A DNA stretch of 64,000 bases, taken from NCBI RefSeq assembly GCF_003966655.1, contig NZ_AP018795.1, positions 1,144,001-1,208,000 of the forward strand. The letters are read 5' to 3'. Every line of letters begins with the position of its first letter. Within the stretch, counting starts at the first letter, position 1. A program made the position numbers and the translations under genes. The DNA is from Acidithiobacillus ferridurans (GTDB lineage Bacteria > Pseudomonadota > Gammaproteobacteria > Acidithiobacillales > Acidithiobacillaceae). This document shows positions 46,006-55,543 of the stretch, one piece after another. The notes under the pieces were generated by a model. The model was given only the letters and a program-made list of their open reading frames with translations, was not told the origin of the DNA and did no database searches.

Positions 46006-46880
46006 AAATCGCCTGGTGGCAGCTCGACATGCGCGTCCCCGCAGCAGCCGCAGCAGCCGTCGAGGCGCAATTGCTGGACGCTGGCGCAGAGGCAGTCACT
46101 TTTCTGGAAGGCGATGACAGTGAAGCGGTGTTCGATGAGGGCGATATCTGGCAAAACAGCCGGTGCGAAGCCCTGTTTGCTGCGGACAGCCACAGCGAAA
46201 CAACCCTGCAAAACCTGATCAGAGACAACGACTGGCGGCCCTACGCGGCACGCTACACCGCGCTGGAGGCACAGGACTGGGTAGCGACAACCCAGGCAGC
46301 CTTCCCCGCACGCTGCTTCGGCCGCCTCTGGGTAACCCCCAGTTGGGATGCGGCGCCCGCCAACGCCCCCCGTGTGCTGCATCTCGACCCCGGCCAGGCC
46401 TTCGGCACCGGCGCCCACGCCACCACGGCGCTCTGCCTGCGCTTCCTGGATACGCAGATCCGCGGAGGCGAAAGCCTCATCGATTACGGCTGCGGCTCCG
46501 GCATTCTGGCCATCGCCGGGCTGCTGCTGGGCGCCGGCCAGGCATTCGGGGTGGATACCGATCCCGTTGCACTGCAGGTAGCGGCCGCCAATGCAGAACG
46601 TAACGGCGTCAGCGCCGGTCTGCAGCTCGCGCTGCCGGAAAACGCCAGGCTGCCCCTGGCCGACATCCTGGTCGCCAACATTCTGGCGACCCCCCTTCTG
46701 ACCCTTGCGCCGGCCCTGGCCCATTCCGTCCGTCCTGGAGGCTGGATCGCACTATCCGGCATCCTGCACCATCAGGAAGCGGAGATTCACGCCGCCTACG
46801 AGCCTTATTTTGATCTCGCAGTCGCGCAACACGAAGAAGACTGGTCACTCCTCTATGGCCAGCGCAACACTGGAGTCTGA
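46002..46880 (+). CDS. prmA: Ribosomal protein L11 methyltransferase
   Basis: A 292-residue SAM methyltransferase. The N-terminal substrate domain (first 60 residues) precedes [22 protein letters not shown] and [20 protein letters not shown] (motif I), [21 protein letters not shown] and [16 protein letters not shown]. It methylates ribosomal protein L11. The accBC-prmA order is common in beta and gamma proteobacteria. Confidence 0.95.
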   Translation: MKIAWWQLDMRVPAAAAAAVEAQLLDAGAEAVTFLEGDDSEAVFDEGDIWQNSRCEALFAADSHSETTLQNLIRDNDWRPYAARYTALEAQDWVATTQAAFPARCFGRLWVTPSWDAAPANAPRVLHLDPGQAFGTGAHATTALCLRFLDTQIRGGESLIDYGCGSGILAIAGLLLGAGQAFGVDTDPVALQVAAANAERNGVSAGLQLALPENARLPLADILVANILATPLLTLAPALAHSVRPGGWIALSGILHHQEAEIHAAYEPYFDLAVAQHEEDWSLLYGQRNTGV

Positions 46881-46882
46881 TT

Positions 46883-47515
46883 ATGGAAATTACCTGCCCC
46901 CGCTGTGAATCGACCTTCCTCTCGGACGACAAGGCCCTGCGCGAGCACCATTATCGGGTGAAATGCAGCGTCTGCCACCATATTTTTCACGTGGATGTCG
47001 CCGCAGAAACTGCTCGTGCGGGCAGCAGCCTGGGGCGCCGTCTGGGTCGGTTTCTACTCATCCTGGCCATCATCCTGCTGGTTATTGCGTTGATCGGACA
47101 GATACTCTGGTGGACGCGCAGTTACAGTTACGCCGCGACCAGCGCGCCCATCCGCCGCTTCTTGCTGAGTAGCGCGGAGCAACTGGATATCACCATTCCC
47201 TGGCCAGGTCCCAACAAAGACATCCGTATTCTCAACAGCCAGGTCACCCCCGTGGCGGACCACCTGGCGCGGATCACCGGCAATATGGAAAATGTAGCCA
47301 ACCAGGTTCAGGCCTACCCGGTGATTGAAGTCACCCTCAGCAACGTCTATGGCGCACCCATTGCCCACCTGCATTTTACCGCGACGCAATATCTGAGCGC
47401 AGCGTTCCCCGCCCGTGCGGGATTTGTTCCGGGTACGCCAGTACCCTTTGTACTCAGCAGCCCGGCCCTGACAAAGGCGGCGGGTTATCAAATCACCCTC
47501 CTCAGCCGTCCCTGA
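46883..47515 (+). CDS. Zinc-ribbon membrane protein of the DUF3426 family
   Basis: A 210-residue protein: an N-terminal MJ0042-type zinc ribbon (CPRC at residues 5-8 and CSVC at 28-31), a single membrane helix (about residues 57-78, LILAIILLVIALIGQILWW), and a DUF3426-like periplasmic domain (IRILNSQVTPVADHL...IEVTLSNVYGAPIAHLHF). Its role is unknown, though it is regularly found between prmA and fis. It starts 2 bases after prmA. Confidence 0.75.
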   Translation: MEITCPRCESTFLSDDKALREHHYRVKCSVCHHIFHVDVAAETARAGSSLGRRLGRFLLILAIILLVIALIGQILWWTRSYSYAATSAPIRRFLLSSAEQLDITIPWPGPNKDIRILNSQVTPVADHLARITGNMENVANQVQAYPVIEVTLSNVYGAPIAHLHFTATQYLSAAFPARAGFVPGTPVPFVLSSPALTKAAGYQITLLSRP

Positions 47516-47525
47516 AGGGGTAACC

Positions 47526-47768
47526 ATGGATAGCACGAATATGTCCTTGGGCGATTGCGTAATCCACGTCATGGACCGCTATCTGGCGGATTTGGGAGGC
47601 GAAGTCCCCGGCAACCTGCATGCGCTGATCGTCGAAGAAGTGGAGCGTGCGCTGCTCGCGCACACGCTGCAACATTGTGGTGGACAACGCGGCAGGGCCG
47701 CCCAGTGGCTGGGCATCAATCGCAATACTCTGCGGAAGAAGTTGCAAACCTACGGATTGGATACCTGA
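47526..47768 (+). CDS. fis: Fis-family nucleoid protein
   Basis: An 80-residue Fis. The C-terminal helix-turn-helix RGRAAQWLGINRNTLRKKLQTYGLD matches Fis (E. coli: [26 protein letters not shown]). The N-terminal beta-hairpin is short, so activities that need it may be reduced. It bends DNA and controls rRNA and growth genes. AGGGGT precedes the ATG. Its last 19 bases overlap the transglycosylase gene tail to tail. Confidence 0.9.
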   Translation: MDSTNMSLGDCVIHVMDRYLADLGGEVPGNLHALIVEEVERALLAHTLQHCGGQRGRAAQWLGINRNTLRKKLQTYGLDT

Positions 47769-48415
47769 ATCAACTGCGGGGCGGCATTTGCCACGGGTTG
47801 CTGGTTCACGCCCGGTACCGTGCCGCCGCCATTCAGATAGTGCTGATAATAGGCGAGCACCCGCGGTACGTAGGCCTGAGTTTCTGCGAAGGGCGGGATA
47901 TGATAGCCCGCCTGGATCACTGCGTTTGATCCCGCATTGTAAGCGGCTATGGCCAGTTTCAGGTCGCCACTGAAGACCCGCAACAAATGGGCGAGATACG
48001 CTGTGCCGCCGTTGATGTTATCCGTCGGACTGAAAGCATTCGCCACCCCGAAGCGAAGCGCCGTGGCGGGGATGAGCTGCATCAGGCCGACGGCGCCCTT
48101 GGGCGATACCGCACCCGCATTATAACCGGACTCGGCGCTGATTACGGCGTTGATCAGTGCCGAGCTGACCTGGTAACGACTGGCGGCCGCATGAATCAGG
48201 CCCTGATAACGCCTCCGGGCGGCGCGGTTGAAATCGGCGCGCGCCACGGCTACCGCCATTTTTGGGGTGCGCATGACCATCCGGTACCGGTCATTCCCGG
48301 CAGGCACATTGGTAAGATGCACCACCCCGCTGCTATCGGTATAGGCATAAATATCGGCTTCCGCCGTACCTCCGCAAAGCAGCAACAGCGCTGCCGCCAT
48401 CAAAGCGGGCTTCAC
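47750..48415 (-). CDS. Secreted lytic transglycosylase (SLT domain) with DUF4124 N-terminus
   Basis: A 221-residue protein with a signal peptide (MKPALMAAALLLLCGGTAEA), a DUF4124-like segment (IYAYTDSSGVVHLTNVP) and an SLT goose-lysozyme-like domain at about residues 75-190: catalytic Glu in VISAESGYN, then GAVSPKGAVGLMQLIPATA and LAIAAYNAGSNAV. It cleaves peptidoglycan in the periplasm. It starts as the sspB gene ends (4-base overlap). Confidence 0.88.
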   Translation of the reverse strand: MKPALMAAALLLLCGGTAEADIYAYTDSSGVVHLTNVPAGNDRYRMVMRTPKMAVAVARADFNRAARRRYQGLIHAAASRYQVSSALINAVISAESGYNAGAVSPKGAVGLMQLIPATALRFGVANAFSPTDNINGGTAYLAHLLRVFSGDLKLAIAAYNAGSNAVIQAGYHIPPFAETQAYVPRVLAYYQHYLNGGGTVPGVNQQPVANAAPQLIQVSNP

Positions 48416-48837
48416 TTCACCACTCGCAGTGCGGGACGCTCACGCTTCCCGGAAATCTCCGCATTCTCTGCACCGCCGCCCGCCGAAGAAGGCGGGGGCG
48501 CGGCCGGGATTTCCGGATCGGCAAAGCCCATTCCTTCCTGCGTTTCTGCGGCGTATATCGCCGCTACTGCCGCCATGGGTACGTCCACTGTCCGCGCAAC
48601 CCCGCCGAAGCGGGCATTGAAGGAAATCCAGTCGTCCGCCATGCGCAGACCGTGGCAGGCACGTGGAGAGACATCGAGAATCATCCGCCCATCCTTTTCA
48701 TAGCCGCTCGGGACAGACACTCCGGGATAGGCCACCACTACCAGGATATAGGGTGTATGCCCCTGGTCCACGCACCACTGATAGACGGCATTGAGCAGAT
48801 AAGACTTGGCGCTTTCAGGTAACAATTTTTCCCCCAT
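48412..48837 (-). CDS. sspB: ClpXP protease specificity-enhancing factor SspB
   Basis: A 141-residue adaptor. The N-terminal substrate domain (SAKSYLLNAVYQWCVDQGHTPYILVVV..., ILDVSPRACHGLRMADDWISFNARFGG) is followed by a Pro/Gly-rich linker and a RPALRVVK tail, the ClpX-docking motif. It delivers ssrA-tagged proteins to ClpXP. It is not next to sspA, which is at 19.6 kb. Confidence 0.95.
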   Translation of the reverse strand: MGEKLLPESAKSYLLNAVYQWCVDQGHTPYILVVVAYPGVSVPSGYEKDGRMILDVSPRACHGLRMADDWISFNARFGGVARTVDVPMAAVAAIYAAETQEGMGFADPEIPAAPPPSSAGGGAENAEISGKRERPALRVVK

Positions 48838-48861
48838 GTCTGTTCCAGACTCCTAAAACCG

Positions 48862-48889
48862 TATATAGACGATTTTCGAAAATTCTCAA
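48862..48889 (-). promoter_or_regulatory. sspB promoter with a 12-bp palindrome in the spacer
   Basis: TTGAGA (48889-48884), a 16-base spacer and TATATA (48867-48862) on the minus strand. The spacer contains a perfect palindrome ATTTTCGAAAAT (48872-48883), which could be an operator. The start point would lie about 20 bases before the sspB ATG. Confidence 0.6.
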
Positions 48890-49108
48890 GAGCAATCAAC
48901 GCCAGGCCCACGTCTCTGAAGTTTCGAAGCGATCCCAGTAGAATCTGCTCGCGCCTCCTGCGGAGGGCGCCAGCATCACCACCAGCCAGCAGCACAGGTC
49001 ACTGGCTGTAAATTGCCGGACCCGTATCGTCTCCACCGCCTACCACCCCTGCAGTTTCAACTGGTCCACATCCATTCCGACATCCTGTAGATTTTACGGG
49101 ATAACAGC
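48890..49108. other. Gap upstream of sspB without a recognised gene
   Basis: I see no coding frame with family resemblance, tRNA or other RNA. The short open frame 48738-48995 on the minus strand overlaps sspB in a shadow frame. The region after the fbp hairpin probably holds only the end of fbp transcription. Confidence 0.5.
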
Positions 49109-49144
49109 GTGCATAGGCTGCCCCGGATGGGGCGGCCTATGCAC
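49109..49144 (-). terminator. Long hairpin just downstream of fbp
   Basis: A 16-bp stem (49109-49124 with 49129-49144, one G-T pair) with a 4-base loop, 2 bases after the fbp stop. Very stable, but no T-run follows in the fbp direction, so it is either a terminator without U tract or a 3' stabiliser. Confidence 0.65.
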
Positions 49145-49146
49145 TT

Positions 49147-50157
49147 TCAGAATGACTCCTGGTGGTAAGCCACCACCCGCTCCACCTCATTTTTGGCGCC
49201 GAGGATGACGGGAATGCGCTGGTGCAGGCCCTGGGGGACGATATCCAGGATGCGGGTCGTGCCCGTGCTGGCCGCGCCACCCGCCTGTTCCACCAGATAG
49301 GACATAGGATTGGCCTCATAGAGCAGGCGCAGCTTGCCCGGCTTCTTCGGGTCGCGCTGATCGAACGGGTACAGGAAAATACCGCCCCGACAGAGGATGC
49401 GATGCACATCCGCTACCATGGAACCCACCCAGCGCATATTGAAATTGCGTTGGCGAGGCCCATCCGTACCCTGATTGAGTTCGTCGATGTAACGCTGTAC
49501 CGGTTTCTGCCAGTGCCGGTGATTGCTCATATTGATGGCATATTCACTGGTATCCTCCGGAATACGCATCTGGTTGTGGGTCAGGATGTATTCACCGATG
49601 GAAGGATCGAGGGTGAAGCCATTGACCCCGTAGCCGGTGCTGTATACCAGCATGTTGCTGGAGCCGTACAGGGCATAGCCCGCACAGACCTGTTCGACGC
49701 CGGGCTGCAGGAAATCGGCGAGTTCCGCATCCCGCCCCACCACCGGCGCCTTGAGGATGCTGAAAATGGTCCCCACGCTGATGCCGACATCGGTATTGCT
49801 GGAACCGTCCAACGGATCAAAAAGCAGCAGATACTTGCCGCGCGGGATGTTGCGGGGGATGGGATAGGGGTCATCCATCTCCTCGGAGGCCATACCGGCC
49901 AGATGCCCCGTCCAGTCCATGGATTTGAGAATGGCTTCATTGGAGATGATGTCCAGCTTTTTCTGCACCTCCCCCTGGACGTTGTCGGTGCCGGCGCTGC
50001 CCAGCGCTCCCACCAACGCGCCACGGTAGACCTGGGCACCGATAAACTTGCAGGAAATGGTGAGATCGTTGAGTAACCCGGCGAAGTCGCCGGAGGCACC
50101 AGGATAAAGACGGGTTTCTTCAATGATGAACTGGCTGAGGGTGGTGCCGATGTGCAT
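49147..50157 (-). CDS. fbp: Fructose-1,6-bisphosphatase class 1
   Basis: A 336-residue phosphatase of gluconeogenesis and, in autotrophs, the Calvin cycle. ASEEMDDP, the metal-binding [22 protein letters not shown], and the substrate region [21 protein letters not shown] are conserved. AAAGGA lies 8 bases before the ATG. It follows zapD by 30 bases. Length is typical (332-340). Confidence 0.96.
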   Translation of the reverse strand: MHIGTTLSQFIIEETRLYPGASGDFAGLLNDLTISCKFIGAQVYRGALVGALGSAGTDNVQGEVQKKLDIISNEAILKSMDWTGHLAGMASEEMDDPYPIPRNIPRGKYLLLFDPLDGSSNTDVGISVGTIFSILKAPVVGRDAELADFLQPGVEQVCAGYALYGSSNMLVYSTGYGVNGFTLDPSIGEYILTHNQMRIPEDTSEYAINMSNHRHWQKPVQRYIDELNQGTDGPRQRNFNMRWVGSMVADVHRILCRGGIFLYPFDQRDPKKPGKLRLLYEANPMSYLVEQAGGAASTGTTRILDIVPQGLHQRIPVILGAKNEVERVVAYHQESF

Positions 50158-50187
50158 GCCGGAATCCTTTACAAAAGAGTGAAGAGG

Positions 50188-50939
50188 TCAGAGGGCACTG
50201 AGTCCCAGGCGAAATTTTATGGTGGATTCTATCGCGCGCGCCGTTCCCTGGTCCAACCATGGCAGCCACTGGATATGAAAACGATGGATACCCCCACTGA
50301 TTTTGGGATAGTAATCCGCACGATCCGACAACTCCAAGCAGATCAGGGAAGGCGGATGGCGTGCATCCAGAAGCGCGCCATAACGCCCTTCCGGGGCTTC
50401 CACCCCGGACCACGAGCAGGAGTCCCGCAACAAGGCGAGAATCAGATCGGTGCTATCCTGCAAGATCGACAGACTCTCCCGCCAGCCCTGCAGGAGTCCC
50501 GCGATACGCTCGGGGGCTGATATTTCCAGAAGGCCAGAATCGGCAGATCACAGTCGGCGAGGCCTCCGGCCACCCCCATCCTGCCCCGTGCGAGCTGGAT
50601 GATATCCTGGTGGCGCAACAGTTGCCCGAAGGGTTCGCGATACTCGCGCAGCGCTTTGAGTTGCTGGTCTATGCGGAACTGCCAGGCGCGCAAAGGGCCT
50701 TCGTCCGCCTCGGGACTCTGCGACCAGACGGCAAGGCTCTGGGCCAGACGCTCCAGCTCCAGAATGAGATCCAGGCGCAGCTCCGGGCGGCTGCAAAAAT
50801 CCAGCAGTTCATTATAGGCGCGCAGGGCGTTACGCAGGCAGCCAGCATCGGCCCGCCCCTGCTGTAGTTGTGCAAAAACACTTTCCAGACGCAGCAGCAG
50901 GCGCGCGCGTTCATGGAGCGGGTGTTCGTAAACGGCCAT
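50188..50939 (-). pseudogene. zapD: Cell division protein ZapD, interrupted by a -1 frameshift in a G/C run
   Basis: ZapD crosslinks FtsZ filaments. From ATG 50939 (MAVYEHPLHERARLLLRLE, with GAGG ahead) the frame matches ZapD through DLPILAFWKYQ and then drifts off and stops at 50442 (165 aa). The remainder (ERIAGLLQGWRESLSILQ to KFRLGLSAL at 50188) is in another frame. The switch is in five G (C on the coding strand) at 50512-50516; a sixth gives a 250-residue protein (E. coli 247) and restores equal spacing to the conserved Trp, Leu and Arg-x-Ser positions. ZapD is not essential in E. coli, so real loss is possible, but the kept downstream half argues for sequencing error. Confidence 0.85.
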
Positions 50940-51057
50940 GCCGTAACCTCGTTCAGCAGCCGCTGCCGCCGCACGCGACCGCAGACCCCAACGCCAGGCA
51001 ACGGCCGCGTGCACCATTTTCGGGCAACGTTCCCTCAGGGTGCCACAGGCGCTTTCC

Positions 51058-51672
51058 CTAAGCAAATCGTCCGGTTCCACGCAAATGACGAAGATAGAGA
51101 CCCACCTGGGTTTGCAACTCGGTCAGGGTGCCCTCATTGGTGATGATCCAGTCGGCAGCCGCATTACGCGCGGCACGATCACATTGCGCCGCCAGCACTG
51201 CGGTGACTTGTTCCTTTGTCCAGCCAGGACGGGCACGCAGACGCTCTACTTGTACGGAGCGGGGACAATCGACCACCAGCACCTGATCCAGCAATGGGCG
51301 ATAGTCGTTTTCAACCAGCAGCGGCACCACCCAGACCAGCGGCGTTTGCGGATGCTGTTCGGCCAACGCGGCGCTGGCCGTTATGAAGGTGGCCCGAATA
51401 AGGGGATGGAGAAGGGCTTCCAGCCAGGTTTTTGCCGCCGTGTCGGCAAAAATGCGGGCGCGCAACGCTGCACGGTCCAGCCCACCTCCCGGGGCGACAA
51501 AGGCCGGGCCAAAATGGGCGATGATGGCCTGCAGGGCAGGGCTGCCCGGAGCCACCAGTTCGCGGGCAATGACATCGGCATCCAGCACATGGGCGCCAGC
51601 CGCTTTGAGCATTTCGGCGACCGTGCTTTTGCCGCAGGCCACCCCCCCCGTCAGACCGATCCGCAGCGCCAT
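51058..51672 (-). CDS. coaE: Dephospho-CoA kinase
   Basis: A 204-residue P-loop kinase. GLTGGVACGKSTVAEMLKAAG (Walker A, about residues 6-26), VLDADVIARELV and the LVVDCPRSVQVERLRARPG block are typical. It performs the last CoA step. It directly follows pilD (no gap) and precedes zapD by about 120 bases in which I see no gene, the coaE-zapD order of gamma-proteobacteria. Confidence 0.95.
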   Translation of the reverse strand: MALRIGLTGGVACGKSTVAEMLKAAGAHVLDADVIARELVAPGSPALQAIIAHFGPAFVAPGGGLDRAALRARIFADTAAKTWLEALLHPLIRATFITASAALAEQHPQTPLVWVVPLLVENDYRPLLDQVLVVDCPRSVQVERLRARPGWTKEQVTAVLAAQCDRAARNAAADWIITNEGTLTELQTQVGLYLRHLRGTGRFA

Positions 51673-52473
51673 TCAGGAACCCAGCAGGTGCAGGTAACCG
51701 GAAAGGATGGCTTGTGGCCACAGCAGCATGAGCCAGCCCCCCAGCGCCAGATAAGGACCGAAGGGCATGGCATAGTCCCGTCCCTTGCCCCGCAGCAGAA
51801 AGCCCAGCGCAACCAGTCCACCGCCCAGGGCGGCGATAAACAGGGTCAGGAATACGGCCTGCCAGCCCAGCCACGCACCGATCATGCCGAGCAATTTGAG
51901 ATCCCCTCCCCCCATGCCGTGCCGTCCTGCGATCTTATAGTACACGGTAGCCAGCAACCACAGGCTACCGTAGCCGATGATTACACCGAGCAAGGCGTCC
52001 AGGGGCGTTACCAGCGCCAGCCCGGGCCAGAAAAGTGCCGACCCGTTGAGCAGCAGCCCGGCCAACATGCCCGGCTTGGTAAGACGATCGGGCAGAAGCT
52101 GTGTCTCCAGATCGATCATGGTCAGCGCCAGCAGTGCCCAGGTGAAGACCAGGGCGGGAAGCAGATGCCAGGTCAGGCCCAATTGCCAGACCACCACCAG
52201 ACTGAGCAGTCCGCTCAGCAGTTCCAGCGCCGGATAACGCCAGGCAATGGACTTGCCGCAAGCATGGCAGCGGCCACGCAGCGCCAGCCAGCTCAGGACC
52301 GGGATATTTTCCCAAGGGCGCAACACATGGCCACAGTGTGGGCAGTGGGACGCAGGATAAATGATGGATTCGCGGCGGGGTACCCGGTGTACCACCACGT
52401 TCAAAAAACTGCCCACGAGCAGGCCGAGCAGCGTGGTCAGGATATAGGTCGCCCCCAGGAGGGTCTGCGTCAT
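51673..52473 (-). CDS. pilD: Prepilin peptidase and N-methyltransferase PilD
   Basis: A 266-residue polytopic inner-membrane aspartyl protease from ATG 52473. After the first segment come two CxxC pairs (CPHCG and CHACG, about residues 48-75), then the aspartates in TMIDLETQLLPD and GMGGGDLKLLG. It cleaves and methylates type IV prepilins. The ATG would overlap the corrected pilR stop as ATGA. Confidence 0.96.
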   Translation of the reverse strand: MTQTLLGATYILTTLLGLLVGSFLNVVVHRVPRRESIIYPASHCPHCGHVLRPWENIPVLSWLALRGRCHACGKSIAWRYPALELLSGLLSLVVVWQLGLTWHLLPALVFTWALLALTMIDLETQLLPDRLTKPGMLAGLLLNGSALFWPGLALVTPLDALLGVIIGYGSLWLLATVYYKIAGRHGMGGGDLKLLGMIGAWLGWQAVFLTLFIAALGGGLVALGFLLRGKGRDYAMPFGPYLALGGWLMLLWPQAILSGYLHLLGS

Positions 52474-53824
52474 ACGCCACCCCCGGGAATGACCGGTGCA
52501 GCCGCAGATCCAGCGACTGCAGACTGATCCCCAGCAGAATGGCGGCACGGCGCCGATCCCCTTCGGCCTGATCGAGCACCTGCCGCAGCAATGCGGCCTC
52601 CGCCGCGTCGAAAGGGGCCGGTACGGCGATTACCGGCGCCAACGCCAGCCCGTTGCTTTTCGCCACTGGGCCGCCGGAGGAGGACATCCCATCGTCGAAC
52701 AGCATCCCTTCCTGCTTGAGGGCAAGGCTCCGCTCCAGAACATTTTCCAACTCGCGAACGTTGCCGGGGAAGGCGTAACCACCCAGCCGCTCCAAAGTGC
52801 CTGGGGATAGCAGTGCCGGAATATCCTCCGGTGCCACGCCGATACGTTGCAGAATCACCTCCGCCAGTTGCGGGATGTCTTCCGGATGTTCCCGCAAGGC
52901 CGGCATATGGAGTCTCACGACATCCAGACGATATCGGAGATCCTGACGAAACTTTCCGGCCGCAACCATTTCCTGCAGGTCACGGTGGGTGGCGGAAATG
53001 AAGCGCAGGTCCAGGGAGATTTCCCGCGCCGCACCCAAGGGGCGAATGGCCCGCTCCTGAATGGCCCGCAGCAGCTTGACCTGCATCATCATCGGCAGAT
53101 CACCGATCTCATCCAGAAAAACAGTGCCCCCATTGGCCGCCGCAAAGAGTCCTTCGCGACGCTGTACGGCACCGGAATAAGCCCCCTTTTCGGCACCGAA
53201 GAGCTCACTCTCCACCAGCCCCTCGGGAATGGCGCCGCAGTTGACGGCCACGAAGGGCTTGTCGTGACGGGGTCCCGAGGCATGAATGGCGCGTGCGGCC
53301 AGTTCCTTGCCCGTACCGGACTCACCGGTGATGTGTACCGGCGCATTACTCCGCGCTACGCGGCGGATATCGTCGCGCAAGCGCTGCATGACCGGCGCAT
53401 CGCCGACCAGTCGTTGGGTGCCGCCCAGACCCGCTGGGGACAGGCGGCTGAGATCAACGGCCTGGGATATCAATCGCCGCAGACGCGCCAGCTCGATGGG
53501 CTTGGCCATGTAATCGAAGGCCCCCGCCTGCATCGCTTCGACGGCACCTTCGGCGGAAGAATAGGCCGTAATCACGGCGACCGGCACTTGTGGATATGAC
53601 TCGCGCAAACGGCGGATCAGATCAAGACCGGAACCGTCGGGCAAACGCAGATCGCTCAAGCATAAAGAAGGGGCACCTTCGGCGAGGCGGGCGAGGGCTT
53701 CCGCAAGGGAATATGCGCCAGTGACAGTGATCCCCATACCCTGCAGCGTAATGCGCAGCAGTTCGACGATGCCCGGCTCGTCATCGACGATCAGGGCGGG
53801 CGGCAAACCGGAATAGTCAGCCAT
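52470..53824 (-). pseudogene. pilR: Type IV pilus response regulator PilR, 3' end frameshifted
   Basis: An NtrC-family activator: receiver domain (ALIVDDEPG, phospho-Asp in LSDLRLPDGSG, KPIE), sigma54 AAA+ domain with GESGTGKELAARAIH and the GAYSGA variant of GAFTGA, and a Fis-type helix-turn-helix (RRAAILLGISLQSL). As read, the frame runs past the end and 145 residues into pilD in the wrong phase (619 aa). One extra G in the five-G run at the end (C run at about 52482-52486 on the plus strand) would give RSFPGGGV and a TGA overlapping the pilD ATG, total 451 aa (P. aeruginosa 445). The start ATG 53824 overlaps pilS by 8 bases. Confidence 0.88.
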
Positions 53825-55421
53825 CACGCCTCTCCGTCCACCCCCTGCGGGGGAGAAAAATCCGGAACAATACGCCGCCCTGGGGGTGATTTTCACAGGC
53901 TATGCGCCCGTCGTTGATGCGCAGCAGTTCCCGCACCATGGATAAACCCAGCCCGGTACCTCGGGGGTTGGTGGTAAAAAACGGCTCAAAAATGCGCTCC
54001 ATCACTTCCGCCTTTACGCCCGGTCCAAAATCCCGCAGCGTCACCATGATGTTCCCTTCGTCCTCGGGGACGGCATCGATTTCGACACGCATCGTAGCAT
54101 CTTCCGCCACGCCGTACTGCGCGCTGTTATGCAACAGATTCCAGAATACCCGCCGCAACTGCGCGGGATCGGCATAAACCGTAAGCTGCGGCGCGATTTC
54201 GCCGATGGCGATGCTCATGGGTGCCAACAGTGGATCCGCCTGCAACTGGGCGGTGAGCATCGGCAACCAGCTCCGCAAGAAAATGGGTTCGGAATGCGCC
54301 GGACTCGGACGCGCCATCTCCAGCACCGATTCGACAATGGCATTGATGCGTACCGTCTCCCGTTCCAGAATGTCAAAAAGATGCTGCGAAGCGGGGTCGT
54401 CCATGCGCTCGGCGAGAAGGCTGCCGGCGTGGCGAATCACGCTGAGAGGATTACGGATCTCATGGGCGATATTGGCCGCCAGACGACCGAGCGCCGCCAG
54501 TTGCGCCTCTCGTTCCCGGGCACGCAGTGCGGATGCATCACGGAGGAGAAGCAGTCGGTAAGAGCTATCGGGCAGGTCGATCCTGCGCACCAGCAGAGTC
54601 AGGGTGCTGTCCTGCAGAGTTGGGTCACGCCCGTTTGCCGTGATCACCATCTCGCTGTCGTTGGCCGTGGCCTGTCGCAGCATCATGGCCAGACGCGGCT
54701 GCACTACGCCGATGGCGATAGGCATGGAGGTCCATTTCCGGTAACCCGAAAGCGTCCGTGCCGCGGGGTTGCTGAGCACCACGCGACTTTGCCGGTCCAG
54801 CACAAAAATGCCCACATCCATATGCTGCACAATTTCCTGGCTCAACGCATTCAGATTGACGACCTCTGCATCCCTTTGCAGCGCTAGACGGTTGCCACGT
54901 TCCAGACTCGCCACCAGACTGTCGGCCAGTACCGCCACCGCCACCAATGCGAGGAGATAAATGAAAAGCTGACCGAGGGGCGGATGCACGGCGGTCATCC
55001 CGCCGAATAGCGACTCGCCGACCAGCAGCGCCAGCAATATCCACACGAAAACAAAAGCGCTTTTGCCGCGCAACAGGCTTGCCGTGGACACCAGCAGCAG
55101 AAAGGGCAGGATACTGAAGGGGCCACTGACACCGCCACCGAAATGCAGCAGCAGCAACACCAGCAGAGTGTCCGTCGAGACCTGAATCCAGGCGTGGCGG
55201 CGCGGTTGCGTCGGCCATCGCAACAGCAGTCCCAGCAGGTAGACGAGGCTGACCAAGGCGGCCACCAAGGTCAGGATGTGCAGCAGTTCGGCATGCCCTC
55301 CCAGATCGATGATGGTTTCATTGACCGGTAAGCGCACCAGGATGGCGATGGCTGCCGCGATCAGCAACCGATAGGCGGAGATGCCCCAAAGTCGCCGCCA
55401 GTCACCCATCATCTCCGCCAT
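53817..55421 (-). CDS. pilS: Sensor histidine kinase PilS
   Basis: A 534-residue membrane kinase with about six N-terminal segments (residues 15-180), a PAS-like domain (about 200-310), the H-box ANIAHEIRNPLSVIRHAGSLLAE, and N, G1 and G2 boxes (FWNLLHNSAQYG, DFGPGVKAEVMERIFEPFFTT, GTGLGLSMVRELLRI). With PilR it controls pilin transcription through sigma54. It lies directly upstream of pilR with an 8-base overlap. ATG 55421 or the ATG four codons later are possible starts. Confidence 0.92.
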   Translation of the reverse strand: MAEMMGDWRRLWGISAYRLLIAAAIAILVRLPVNETIIDLGGHAELLHILTLVAALVSLVYLLGLLLRWPTQPRRHAWIQVSTDTLLVLLLLHFGGGVSGPFSILPFLLLVSTASLLRGKSAFVFVWILLALLVGESLFGGMTAVHPPLGQLFIYLLALVAVAVLADSLVASLERGNRLALQRDAEVVNLNALSQEIVQHMDVGIFVLDRQSRVVLSNPAARTLSGYRKWTSMPIAIGVVQPRLAMMLRQATANDSEMVITANGRDPTLQDSTLTLLVRRIDLPDSSYRLLLLRDASALRAREREAQLAALGRLAANIAHEIRNPLSVIRHAGSLLAERMDDPASQHLFDILERETVRINAIVESVLEMARPSPAHSEPIFLRSWLPMLTAQLQADPLLAPMSIAIGEIAPQLTVYADPAQLRRVFWNLLHNSAQYGVAEDATMRVEIDAVPEDEGNIMVTLRDFGPGVKAEVMERIFEPFFTTNPRGTGLGLSMVRELLRINDGRIACENHPQGGVLFRIFLPRRGWTERRDG

Positions 55422-55543
55422 ATCAGGTACCAGCCCGCCGCGCCGTCCTGCAGGACCTTACCCGTGCCAGCGCGCATCCTCCGCTCACCCCTGCCGTCCC
55501 GTGGCTTCTGGCATCACATATCTGCAGACACCGGGCGACAGCA
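55422..55543. other. 122-bp gap between pilB and pilS
   Basis: No gene; in many pilus clusters pilC would lie downstream of pilB, but there is no room for it here. I see no clear promoter. Confidence 0.5.

Noticed and set aside
51965-53896. PilR-PilD fusion protein of 643 codons
   Set aside because: The extra C-terminal part is in the wrong phase for PilD and has no prepilin peptidase motifs; a single-base shift at the end of pilR explains it better.
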